From Veillonellaceae bacterium (GTDB lineage: Bacteria > Bacillota > Negativicutes > Veillonellales > Negativicoccaceae): a stretch of DNA of 52,120 nt. The stretch covers positions 24,001 through 76,120 of the forward strand of contig JALELM010000014.1 in assembly GCA_022771805.1 (NCBI GenBank), read 5' to 3'. Below are positions 19,242-27,299 of this stretch, piece after piece. Numbering within the stretch: the first letter of the stretch is position 1; each line of letters starts with the position of its first letter. A model generated the notes under the pieces. It searched no databases and had not been told where the DNA came from. It saw only the letters and a program-made list of their open reading frames with translations. Position numbers and translations under genes: made by a program.

Positions 19242-19952
19242 TTATTTTTTCCGAGCTTCTTCGAGCAAGGCCAGGGTATCGTCGGTGGAATGTACCTGGC
19301 AATAGATGAGGTTCATGATCTTGAGTTCCGCCTCGTGCAGATCTTCCGCGCCGGCGGCGCAGGCATCTTCGACGCAAATCACTTGGAACCCGTCATCGGC
19401 AAGACCGCGCACGGTGCCGGCTACGCATTGGTCGGTGACGATGCCGCCGACAACGACCGTGCGGATGCCGAGATTGCGTAAGACGCGAAGCGCGTTCGTG
19501 CCGGTGGTGACGCTGTCGGTCGTCTTGTCGAAAACGATTTCTTCCGGCCGGGGCAGGAGATCGTTCACCATTTCCGCTTCCAAGGAATCCTTGTGAATGA
19601 AAATCCCGTTCCAGCCGGCGGATTTTTGAACCGCTTCACGATCCTCGCCGTCCGGCGACTGACAGGCGATTCGGCCGAAGGTGACGCGCAGACCGTGCTC
19701 GCGGAAGTAATCCAACAGGCGTTTGGCATTGGGGATGGTCGTCTCCCGCAGGCGATTGCGGAAGTAGCTCCAGTCATCCCAGGAGCCGTCTTTCTTGAAA
19801 TCCAGAGCTTCGCCTACTTCGTCATCGGCAAACTCTTTTTGTAAATCGACAAGCAACAGTGCGGTGGTTTTCGGATCCAAAGCCAAGTCCGGATATTCTT
19901 CCACGCCGCGATAATAAAAGGAACGGTACTTGGGGTTTACGGTGATTTTCAT
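19242..19952 (-). CDS. Isochorismatase-family cysteine hydrolase
   Basis: A 236-aa protein of the isochorismatase/nicotinamidase superfamily. The catalytic triad is visible: Asp36 in LLLVDLQKEF, Lys143 in VFDKTTDS, and Cys176 in IVTDQCVAGT, with the preceding cis-peptide GG. Members cleave amide or vinyl-ether bonds of small molecules. It is the last gene of a three-gene minus-strand unit after an alpha/beta hydrolase and an exported binding protein. That setting suggests breakdown of an imported small molecule, but the substrate is unknown. ATG 19952 follows AAAGGAGAAGC. Confidence 0.9.
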   Translation of the reverse strand: MKITVNPKYRSFYYRGVEEYPDLALDPKTTALLLVDLQKEFADDEVGEALDFKKDGSWDDWSYFRNRLRETTIPNAKRLLDYFREHGLRVTFGRIACQSPDGEDREAVQKSAGWNGIFIHKDSLEAEMVNDLLPRPEEIVFDKTTDSVTTGTNALRVLRNLGIRTVVVGGIVTDQCVAGTVRGLADDGFQVICVEDACAAGAEDLHEAELKIMNLIYCQVHSTDDTLALLEEARKK

Positions 19953-19971
19953 AGCGCTTCTCCTTTACTTG

Positions 19972-20793
19972 TTAATGTTTGTCTGCAAATGCACGAACTT
20001 CTTTCACGAATTTCTCCGGCTGATCCGACCAGAGCCAATGGCCTGCCTGCTCGAATTCGACGAATTTCCCGCGCGGTAACAAGGCGGTGATTTGCCGACC
20101 CTGCTCGATGCCGCGGGGGAAGATGTTGTTGTCCGAATTCATGACGAGAGTCGGGACGGATACGGTGGGCAACATGGTCGTCCAGTCGCGTACGAGGTAG
20201 TCGTTGTAGAGCGTGACGGCGGCCTGCGGGATAATCGCCAGCATATCGTCCAGCTGCTCCTCGGGAATTTCTCCGCCGCTGCGGCATTGCGCCGCAAAAT
20301 GCCGGACGAATGCTTCGGGATCGGCGAGGTAGGTGCGGACGGTTTGATTCCAGTCGGTCACCGCAAAGTTGCGGAGAGGATGGGAATTCCACGCCTTATT
20401 GCCGTAGGGGAAGGTGGTCGTATCGAGCAGCAGCAGACCCGCCACGTCCCGTTCGCGGGCATAGCGTTCCCAGTATGCGAGAACGGCGGGACCGCCCAAC
20501 GACCAACCGCCGAGCAGCACGTTTTGCAGGCCGAGACCCTTGATGATTTCGTGCATATCCTCCGCCAGACGCGGCAAGGTCAGGCCGGAAAATGTTTTCT
20601 GTGAGCGGCCGTGACTGCGTAAATCAAAGGTGATCAGGCGAAAATGTCGGGCGAGCGCCGCGCGCACCGGCTCCCAACAACGCGAGGAAAACAGCCAGCC
20701 GTGGCAGAGGACGAGGGGGCGACCCTGACCGCAAATATCCACGTAGAGGGATACATCGTCCGTAGTACGGAAATACAATTCACCGTTTTTCAT
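19972..20793 (-). CDS. Alpha/beta hydrolase
   Basis: A 273-aa alpha/beta-fold hydrolase. The oxyanion motif is LCHGWLFSS (about 29-37), the nucleophile elbow is GGWSLGG with Ser98, the acid is probably the Asp in MNSDNNIFP (about 220), and the base is the His in EQAGHWLWSD. It resembles non-haem haloperoxidase/aryl-esterase type enzymes. It starts 2 nt after the binding-protein gene stops, with GGAGG before ATG 20793, and ends 19 nt before the isochorismatase gene. Confidence 0.9.
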   Translation of the reverse strand: MKNGELYFRTTDDVSLYVDICGQGRPLVLCHGWLFSSRCWEPVRAALARHFRLITFDLRSHGRSQKTFSGLTLPRLAEDMHEIIKGLGLQNVLLGGWSLGGPAVLAYWERYARERDVAGLLLLDTTTFPYGNKAWNSHPLRNFAVTDWNQTVRTYLADPEAFVRHFAAQCRSGGEIPEEQLDDMLAIIPQAAVTLYNDYLVRDWTTMLPTVSVPTLVMNSDNNIFPRGIEQGRQITALLPRGKFVEFEQAGHWLWSDQPEKFVKEVRAFADKH

Positions 20794-20795
20794 AA

Positions 20796-21866
20796 TTACC
20801 TCCTGTCCGTTTCGATGGAATTATATGCCTGTTGCCATAAATCATAACGCAACACACGGGCGGGATCCAAGTCCGCCTGCATGAACTCATGACTGCGGTA
20901 CCAGCGGATCTGGCGGGCGATATCGTCCGGAACGGGCTCGCCGTTGCGATCGATGTAGGGAAGCCCGGCGGCGATATCTTCTTCCGGCGACCGGGTGTAG
21001 CGTGCCGTCAGCCGGACAAGATCGCGGAAAGCTGCGTCATTTTGCAGACGCTCGCTTACCGGGATCTCCGGGTGGGCAAACGCAATATCATGGTAATAGC
21101 GGCAAGCGCGAATATATGCGCGGAGAAACTTCAGGGCAACGGTTTCCCGCTCCGCAAACTGAGGTGAATAGAAAATGGCGGCATTTTGGAAAGACAGTTC
21201 GTTGCCGACAGGGAAAAGAATGTGTACATACTGTGCCTGCGCCATCATCGAGGCAAAGGGTTCATTCAGAATCGCGCCGTCAATTTGTTGTGCCTGCAGA
21301 GCCGCCATGACGGCGGAAGTCTTGCCCAGATTGGCATATTGCACGCTGTCCGGAGGCAGGTCATGCCGTTCCAGCAGGTTGCCCAGCATGTATTCGAAAC
21401 TGGAGCCGGCTTGCGTATTGCCGATTTTCCGTCCGACGAGAGCGGTCAGGTCATGCACACCCTGCGCATAGGCCTCTTGCGTAACGACGAGGTAGCTGAG
21501 CGGGTGCTCGGGCGTTTCGCGTCCTTTATCGGCGACAATCAGCGGTGCCTGTCCGCCGGCGGCCAAATTGTAAAGGCCGGCAGTCAGACCGGTCGCACCG
21601 ACATCGAGTTCGTTCGTGGCGACCGCTACGGCGATCGGCTGTGCCGCTTCGAAAAAGACGGGCTCGACGGTGAGACCTTCGTCGGCAAAAAAGCCTTTCT
21701 CCAAGGCAATAAAAAGCGGAGCGCTGTTGGCCAACCGCAACATACCGATGCGGACGTGCGTGTCGTTATCCTTCGGTGCGGAAGCGGAGTCTTTTCCGCA
21801 AGCGCAGAGCGAAAGGATCAGGCAGAGACATAGCAACATGCTCCCAAAACGTGAAAAGCGAACCAT
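20796..21866 (-). CDS. ABC-type substrate-binding lipoprotein (NrtA/SsuA/ThiY-like)
   Basis: A 356-aa exported protein. A lipoprotein signal peptide ends at LSLCACGK (about residue 23). The mature part starts VRIGMLRLANSAPLFIALEKGFF, typical of the NMT1/SsuA fold that binds nitrate, sulfonates, taurine or thiamine precursors. Further family segments are VGATGLTAGLYNLAAGG and ILNEPFASMM. No permease or ATPase gene is adjacent, which is unusual. It leads a probable operon with the alpha/beta hydrolase and isochorismatase-family gene. ATG 21866 follows AAAAGGAGCTGCCGCC. Confidence 0.88.
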   Translation of the reverse strand: MVRFSRFGSMLLCLCLILSLCACGKDSASAPKDNDTHVRIGMLRLANSAPLFIALEKGFFADEGLTVEPVFFEAAQPIAVAVATNELDVGATGLTAGLYNLAAGGQAPLIVADKGRETPEHPLSYLVVTQEAYAQGVHDLTALVGRKIGNTQAGSSFEYMLGNLLERHDLPPDSVQYANLGKTSAVMAALQAQQIDGAILNEPFASMMAQAQYVHILFPVGNELSFQNAAIFYSPQFAERETVALKFLRAYIRACRYYHDIAFAHPEIPVSERLQNDAAFRDLVRLTARYTRSPEEDIAAGLPYIDRNGEPVPDDIARQIRWYRSHEFMQADLDPARVLRYDLWQQAYNSIETDRR

Positions 21867-22015
21867 GGCGGCAGCTCCTTTTATTATTACAAAGTACTTT
21901 TATATATAACAGTATATCACAGATGTATATTCGATCACGGCAGGGAAGTAAAATTTACAACGACCCGCTTGGGGCGCTCCGCTTATGCATTTCGGCCGGC
22001 ACAAGATAAAATGCC

Positions 22016-22044
22016 TTGACAGTTATTCCGGCAGGGTATATAAT
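22016..22044 (+). promoter_or_regulatory. Consensus promoter for the SLH porin
   Basis: TTGACA, 17-bp spacer, TATAAT: a perfect consensus promoter, fitting an abundant outer-membrane protein. The 5' leader is about 70 nt. Confidence 0.9.
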
Positions 22045-22120
22045 ATCAGTAGTTTTTCAACAAAAATAAAAAAATGATTGAATAATCCAAAAGATATTGA
22101 GAATGAAAGGAAGCGAAGGG

Positions 22121-23596
22121 ATGAAAAAGTGGCAGGTATTGATGCTGACGGCGCTGGCAACCGGCGTGATTTCCGCACAGGCGGCAAATCCGTTCAGCGA
22201 TGTGACGCCGAACGATTGGGCCTATCAGGCGGTCGGCGAATTGGCGGCACAAGGAGTGGTAGAAGGCTACCCGGACGGGACGTTCAAGGGAGAACGCAAC
22301 ATCACGCGTTTTGAGATGGCGCAGCTGGTCGCTAGGGCGATGAACCGGCGGGCGGAGTTGGATGCAAATCAAGAGGCGCAGCTCCAACGGCTGGAGCGGG
22401 AATTTGCGAGTGAACTGAAAAGCCTCGGCGTGCGTGTAACGTCACTGGAAGAACAGGTCGGTCGGGTGAAACTCGGCGGCGACTTCCGGCTTTCGTATGC
22501 GCAGGGGGATTCGGACATTCGTCGCGGTCACGGCGTTTCGCTGAACCGGACGGAGGCGCGGCTGCGTTTGCGGACGACGATGGACGTGTCGCCGAAGACG
22601 ATGGTGCTTGCCAGTCTGGAATCCACGCTCAACATGCACGGCAACGCGTACAGTGATGCCGGGCTTGTGGGATTTCAGCAAGCCAAGCCGGAAACGGAAG
22701 ATCTGAGTATTAAGTACCTGTTAGTTCGGCACCAGCCGATGAAAAACGTATCGGTTTCGGCCGGCAGGTTGCCGGTTACGATCGGTGTCACCGGTGTGTT
22801 TTACGACGACACGATTGACGGGGTCGCCGTGAAGGTCGGCAAGCAGGAAGGCAGCATGTGGAGTGCGGCATACGGTACGGTGCAGAGCCTGAACATGCCT
22901 TTCGTGCACCCGATGCTGGCGCATTATGGAATCCAGGCGGAAGATGATTTCAGCGATTTCAAGCCGGAATCCCATTACTCGGAATATTCCTATAATAAAA
23001 CGCGGAAAATTACTGCAAAAGTCTGGCATTTGCAACCGACAAGCAAGACGGGCGAGCTCGTCAAGGTATACGGGGCGGGACTTTCGCTTTGGCCGCATCC
23101 TTTCGTCAATATCCATGGCGATTACATTCTGAATAATGCCAAGAATGACGTCAACGGTGAAAAACCGAAACTGTGGACGGCAGGTCTTTCGTTCGGGATC
23201 GCGCATCCGAAGTACAAGAAATCCTTCCAGGCCGGTCTGGATTATGTGTACAGCGATGCCGGCTCCTATTTCGGCGGCAGTCGCTATGATGTGTTGAAAC
23301 CGTACCTGAGTCCGCTGTACACGATGAAGACCCCGCAAGGTGACTATACTACGGCCGGCTATGCGGCGGATATGATTGCCGATTCCGCTTATACGATAGA
23401 TCCGGTTACGAATAAACCGGTTCGTGAGCAAAAATATACTTTCAAACACGGCGGTACGAAGCTGTGGATGGCATCGTTGAAGTATGTGCCGGTGGAGGGC
23501 ATGCTGCTGGAAGCCTACTATGTATTCAATGCCAAGTCGATGCGCGGCGAAAAATTTGACAACAATCTGCGCGTGCAGGCCAGCTACTTCTTCTAA
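22121..23596 (+). CDS. S-layer homology domain outer-membrane porin
   Basis: A 491-aa protein with a signal peptide (about 1-23, ending SAQAA), one SLH domain (about 24-78: NPFSDVTPNDWAY, GVVEGYPDGTFKGE, ITRFEMAQLVARAM), a short coiled-coil stalk (about 80-120), and a long beta-barrel region ending in aromatic residues (SYFF), as outer-membrane proteins do. This is the OmpM-type architecture of Negativicutes: the SLH domain grips pyruvylated or polyamine-modified peptidoglycan and so ties the outer membrane to the wall. ATG 22121 is chosen over an upstream in-frame start because it has the signal peptide directly and AAGCGAAGGG ahead. Confidence 0.94.
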   Translation: MKKWQVLMLTALATGVISAQAANPFSDVTPNDWAYQAVGELAAQGVVEGYPDGTFKGERNITRFEMAQLVARAMNRRAELDANQEAQLQRLEREFASELKSLGVRVTSLEEQVGRVKLGGDFRLSYAQGDSDIRRGHGVSLNRTEARLRLRTTMDVSPKTMVLASLESTLNMHGNAYSDAGLVGFQQAKPETEDLSIKYLLVRHQPMKNVSVSAGRLPVTIGVTGVFYDDTIDGVAVKVGKQEGSMWSAAYGTVQSLNMPFVHPMLAHYGIQAEDDFSDFKPESHYSEYSYNKTRKITAKVWHLQPTSKTGELVKVYGAGLSLWPHPFVNIHGDYILNNAKNDVNGEKPKLWTAGLSFGIAHPKYKKSFQAGLDYVYSDAGSYFGGSRYDVLKPYLSPLYTMKTPQGDYTTAGYAADMIADSAYTIDPVTNKPVREQKYTFKHGGTKLWMASLKYVPVEGMLLEAYYVFNAKSMRGEKFDNNLRVQASYFF

Positions 23597-23603
23597 AACA
23601 GCT

Positions 23604-23641
23604 ACAAACAAAAACGGGGACAATGTCCCCGTTTTTGTTTG
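23604..23641 (+). terminator. Strong terminator after the porin
   Basis: A long stem, CAAAAACGGGGA / TCCCCGTTTTTG type, around CAATG with flanking A and T runs. Confidence 0.92.
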
Positions 23642-23775
23642 TAGCGAGACGGACGCCGATTCGCGGTCGAGGTGTCGGGGGCGACCGCAGCGGCAGAAGC
23701 GGGCGCCGCGATTTTGACAGCGGCGGAAAAGGTATAGTAAAATTAAACTATATTGAAACGAGACGGGGGAAGGCG

Positions 23776-24918
23776 ATGAAGGGATTCTTACGAAGCGCAG
23801 TGCTGTGCATCTGTTTGTCGGCGGCTCTGCCGCTACAGGCGATGGAAAAAGGGATGCTCGGCGACGAAGTGCTGGCTTTGCAGGAACGTCTGGCAGCGCA
23901 CGGCTACCTGGCCCGTGAAGCGGACGGTATTTTCGGTTCGACAACGGAAAAAGCGTTGCGCTTGTTTCAGCGCGATCGCGGTTTGACGGTGACGGGCGAA
24001 CCGGATGCGGACACGGCGGCGGCACTCGCGGCGGACGGCCCGGCGCGGCGGGGCGGCGGAGTGCTCTTTGCGCCGGGTAACCTCGGGGCGGAGGTGGTCG
24101 AGTTGCAACATCTGCTGACCGCCGCCGGCTACGCTTCGGGTGCTGCAGACGGCGCGTACGGCCCGGCACTGACCGCGGCGGTACAGGCGTTCCAACGCGA
24201 TCATGAGCTGGAGGTCATCGGCGCCGTCGATGAAGCCACTTGGGCATTGCTTGCGGGCGTGCGTCCGGAGGACGTATCCCGTGGCTCCGTGAAAGGCATA
24301 CGGGAAGAACGGCGAGAAGCGGCACGGGCAAAAGCAGTCGTGAAGAAGCCGGCAACGGACGTTAAGTCGGATACACAACAGGGGAGCGGCTATAAAGATA
24401 CGAAGGAACGGATCGGCCTGAAACGGGGAGCGAAGGGCAAGACGGTGCGCGAATTGCAAAGCCGTCTGATTCAGCACGGCTATCCCGTCGGTGCCGTGGA
24501 CGAACATTTCGGTGCCGGTACGGAGCGGGCGTTGCGAGCCTGGCAGGAGGCGCAGGGCGTCGCCGTGACGGGGATCGCGGATGCCTATTTCTGGGAGAAA
24601 ACCGCGTCCATTCCGCCGCAACCGAAGAAATATAAGAAGCACTGGCGGATGCACGCGACGGCATATTCCTCGGAAGATCCCGGCAACGGCACGCATACGG
24701 CACGCGGCAGTCGACTGACCCGCGGCCTGATCGCGGTGGATCCGGAGCGGATTCCGTTGGGGTCGCTCGTGTATGTTGTCGATTACGGTTATGCCGTCGC
24801 CGATGATATCGGGGGCGCGATCAAGGGAGCCGTGATCGATTTGGGCATGGACACGCATCATGAAGCGCTGCAATGGGGGCGGCGCGATGTCGAAGTATAC
24901 CTGATCGAGGAAGGCTGA
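23776..24918 (+). CDS. Exported protein with three peptidoglycan-binding domains and a C-terminal 3D domain
   Basis: A 380-aa protein with a signal peptide (about 1-22, ending LQAME). Three PG_binding_1-type repeats follow (about 26-75, 97-150 and 215-265), each with a pattern like GYxxxxADGxFG and LxxFQRDxGL. A 3D domain (about 290-380) has HATAYSSEDPGNGTHTARG, AVDPERIPLGSLVYV and AVIDLGMDTHHEAL, with the Asp residues typical of the double-psi barrel lytic transglycosylase-like fold. It probably remodels the wall. A Lys-rich linker (about 165-210) separates the second and third repeats. ATG 23776 follows GGGGGAAGGC. Confidence 0.9.
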   Translation: MKGFLRSAVLCICLSAALPLQAMEKGMLGDEVLALQERLAAHGYLAREADGIFGSTTEKALRLFQRDRGLTVTGEPDADTAAALAADGPARRGGGVLFAPGNLGAEVVELQHLLTAAGYASGAADGAYGPALTAAVQAFQRDHELEVIGAVDEATWALLAGVRPEDVSRGSVKGIREERREAARAKAVVKKPATDVKSDTQQGSGYKDTKERIGLKRGAKGKTVRELQSRLIQHGYPVGAVDEHFGAGTERALRAWQEAQGVAVTGIADAYFWEKTASIPPQPKKYKKHWRMHATAYSSEDPGNGTHTARGSRLTRGLIAVDPERIPLGSLVYVVDYGYAVADDIGGAIKGAVIDLGMDTHHEALQWGRRDVEVYLIEEG

Positions 24919-25223
24919 GGCTTGAGCGAGGTTGCAGCTCGGGCGACCGGTGCGGAAGGGTCGGTCTCGGCCATACCGAAACCGGGCGGTACGGGAGGAA
25001 CGAAACATTCGCCTGCCCGTAGCGCCCGGTTGTTTTTCTTGCGGCTGTGCCGGCACGCTGCGGTATCATTGTTTGCGGCGGTGCGGGAAAGCGGCAGGAA
25101 AACAGGGAGCAGCCGTGCCGTCGGTGCGGAGTTATGCTATACTGAATAAAACAAACGATGCACTGTTGTCGCAAAGACAAAATAACGCCGGCCGGCAGCG
25201 GCGTTACCGGAAAGGAGAGCGGT
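24919..25223. other. 305-bp intergenic region before the GIY-YIG gene
   Basis: It holds the terminator at 24981-25037, a likely promoter -10 at 25138-25143 (TATACT with TGC extension, no clear -35), and a leader hairpin, TAACGCCG (25183-25190) pairing with CGGCGTTA (25199-25206), placed just before the GGAGAG ribosome site. I see no further gene or RNA in it. Confidence 0.6.
24981..25037 (+). terminator. Long two-part hairpin terminator after the 3D-domain gene
   Basis: ACCGGGCG (24981-24988) pairs with CGCCCGGT (25023-25030) and TACGGG (24990-24995) with CCCGTA (25016-25021), separated by single-base bulges; T run follows. The loop is about 20 nt. Confidence 0.65.
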
Positions 25224-25523
25224 GTGGAAAACTATTTTGTCCGTTGCAGCGACGGCTCTTTGTATGCGGGGATTGCCCGGGATGCCGTTGCGCGGGTAGC
25301 GCAGCATAATGCGGGCAAGGGTGCCAAGTATACACGGGCGCGTCGTCCGGTGCGGTTGGTCTGGCGTCGGCGCGCCGGCTCGGCGCGGGAGGCGCGGCGA
25401 TGGGAATACCGGCTGAAGCAATTGCCGAAGGAAGCGAAAGAAATACTGGTCGGGAACGTGCCGCAAACGGCGGCATATCGGGCGGTCATCGCCCGTGTCC
25501 GCCGGGAATTGGCGACAAAGTAA
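25224..25523 (+). CDS. GIY-YIG nuclease family protein (YhbQ/YazA type)
   Basis: A 99-aa single-domain GIY-YIG protein. The motif appears as YFVRCSDGSLYAGIA (about 4-18), followed by the conserved Arg in RVAQHN and the KGAKYTRARRPVRLVW block, typical of the UPF0213 (YhbQ/YazA) group. A conserved Glu lies in REARRWEYRLK. Members are small nucleic-acid nucleases of unclear cell role. The start is GTG 25224 after AAAGGAGAGC; extending upstream would read through the leader hairpin. Confidence 0.9.
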   Translation: MENYFVRCSDGSLYAGIARDAVARVAQHNAGKGAKYTRARRPVRLVWRRRAGSAREARRWEYRLKQLPKEAKEILVGNVPQTAAYRAVIARVRRELATK

Positions 25524-25542
25524 GCCCGAAAGGGGAGCTGTT

Positions 25543-26367
25543 ATGTTGATGCAACTGCAAGCGCTGCTGTCGACGATACGAATTTTGGACATTGTGGACA
25601 TTCTGGTTGTGGCGCTTATTTTATACCAATTGTATTACTTGATCCGCGATACCCGGGCGGTATCCCTGCTGAAGGGGCTGCTCCTGCTCGGAGCATTTAC
25701 TATTTTAAGTAATTTGTTGGATTTGCACGTGGTCAATTGGCTGCTGGAAAAGTCGATGACGGTGCTGATCGTAGCGTTGCCGATCGTATTTCAGCCGGAA
25801 TTGCGAAAGGCGCTGGAACGGCTGGGGCAGGGGCGCTTCATCAGCCGCTCGTCCATTGTCGATGACAAGGAGCGTCTGCGCGTGATCGACGAAGTCGTGC
25901 TGGCCTGCGAAAAAATGGGTCGGGAGCGAATCGGCGCGCTGATCGTGTTCGAGCGGGAAGTCGGCTTGAATGAATACAGCGATACGGGAATTTATGTCGA
26001 TGGGGTTGTCAGTGAAGAGCTGTTGGGGAATATTTTCATTCCGAACACGCCTTTGCATGACGGTGCGGTATTGATTCGGGACAACCGCGTCCTGGCGGCA
26101 GGCTGCTTGCTGCCCCTGACGCAGGATCGCACGCTTTCAACCGAGTTGGGGACACGCCACCGGGCGGCGATCGGGCTGTCGGAGGCGGTCGATGCGCTGA
26201 TCGTCGTTGTCAGCGAAGAAAGCGGCTCGATTTCGTATGCGCACGGCGGGAAGATTTATCGCCATTTGGACGGCGAAAACTTACGTAATATGCTGCGGAA
26301 TTACTTGTTGAAGCGGGATGAAAGTACCTTGCGTTTCGGTGAGTTCTTTAAGTGGAGGAAGTCATGA
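25543..26367 (+). CDS. cdaA: Diadenylate cyclase CdaA
   Basis: A 274-aa membrane enzyme that makes c-di-AMP from two ATP. It has three N-terminal transmembrane helices (about 14-33, 41-60, 68-85) and a DAC domain with the signature DGA at 173-175 (LHDGAVLI) and RHR at 205-207 (GTRHRAA). ATG 25543 follows AAAGGGGAGC; an earlier in-frame start overlaps the GIY-YIG gene. The order cdaA-cdaR-glmM is the standard Firmicute module linking c-di-AMP with cell-wall precursor supply. Confidence 0.97.
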   Translation: MLMQLQALLSTIRILDIVDILVVALILYQLYYLIRDTRAVSLLKGLLLLGAFTILSNLLDLHVVNWLLEKSMTVLIVALPIVFQPELRKALERLGQGRFISRSSIVDDKERLRVIDEVVLACEKMGRERIGALIVFEREVGLNEYSDTGIYVDGVVSEELLGNIFIPNTPLHDGAVLIRDNRVLAAGCLLPLTQDRTLSTELGTRHRAAIGLSEAVDALIVVVSEESGSISYAHGGKIYRHLDGENLRNMLRNYLLKRDESTLRFGEFFKWRKS

Positions 26368-27284
26368 TGCGGTTTACGCAAGGGAATTGGTTCCCCAAGC
26401 TGGCCTGTCTGATCGTTGCGATCTTGCTCTGGCTGTTTATTATGAACGATCAGAACCCGTTGGTGGAAAAAAATTATGAATTGCCGGTCGCGGTGGAAAA
26501 TCTGGATTCCTCTCTGGTTGCGCTGGGCGTACCCGAGACGGTTCAGGTGCGACTCCGAATGCAACGCAATACGATGCTGAATTTACGGGAAGGCGATTTG
26601 CGGGCGGGAGTCGATCTGGCGGAGACCAGGCCGGGGGTATATGAAAATACGTCGGTCATGTTGTATTTGCCCGCAGGAACGGAAATATTGTCGCAGAGCC
26701 CGCAGCGATTCACGCTGGAAGTCGAGCCGCTGGTCATGCGGACATTGCCCGTGGCGGTGCATCTGACCGGCGAAGCGGCAGAGGGGCGGTCGGCGCAGAT
26801 AGAGACGATTACGCCGGAGCAGGTGACGATTTCCGGGCCGCAGTCATTGGTTTCGCAGGTTGTACAATTGGTGGCAACGGTACAGATTGCGGGACGGCGG
26901 GATTCGTTTGAGGCCGTGCCGAGTGTCCAGGCGCGGGATGCGCAGAATCGGCCGGTAACCGGCTTGACGATTGCGCCGGAAAGCGTACAGGTGGCAGTCC
27001 GTGCCGGGACGGCGACATTGGCTCGTGAGTTGCCGTTGACGGTGAACGTTCTCGGCGAACCGGCAGCAGGCCGGCGGATAGAAGAGGTACGGATTACGCC
27101 GAGTCGTGTGCAGGTGCAGGGGCAACGGGAAGAATTGGAAGGGCTGCGCAGCTGGGAGCTGGCACCGGTACATGTGGACGGTGCGGATCGCGATGTGGTG
27201 CAGCAGGTGCCGGTACCGATACCGGATAAAGGGCAGGCGACACCGCAAGTCGTGGAAGTGTATGTGCGCATTGCCCGGGAATAG
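26364..27284 (+). CDS. cdaR: CdaR (YbbR-domain) regulator of CdaA
   Basis: A 306-aa protein with one N-terminal transmembrane helix (about 12-30, LACLIVAILLWLF) and an extracytoplasmic part made of YbbR repeats (about 35-300). In Bacillus and Listeria it binds CdaA and adjusts c-di-AMP synthesis. ATG 26364 overlaps the cdaA stop (ATGA); a second ATG follows at 26367, and GGAGG at 26354-26358 could serve either. It lies 15 nt before glmM. Confidence 0.93.
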   Translation: MMRFTQGNWFPKLACLIVAILLWLFIMNDQNPLVEKNYELPVAVENLDSSLVALGVPETVQVRLRMQRNTMLNLREGDLRAGVDLAETRPGVYENTSVMLYLPAGTEILSQSPQRFTLEVEPLVMRTLPVAVHLTGEAAEGRSAQIETITPEQVTISGPQSLVSQVVQLVATVQIAGRRDSFEAVPSVQARDAQNRPVTGLTIAPESVQVAVRAGTATLARELPLTVNVLGEPAAGRRIEEVRITPSRVQVQGQREELEGLRSWELAPVHVDGADRDVVQQVPVPIPDKGQATPQVVEVYVRIARE

Positions 27285-27299
27285 AGTGGAGGAAACAAT

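Noticed and set aside
22721-24169. A 482-codon minus-strand frame across the porin and 3D-protein genes
   Set aside because: It crosses two well-supported genes and a terminator and has no family signature.
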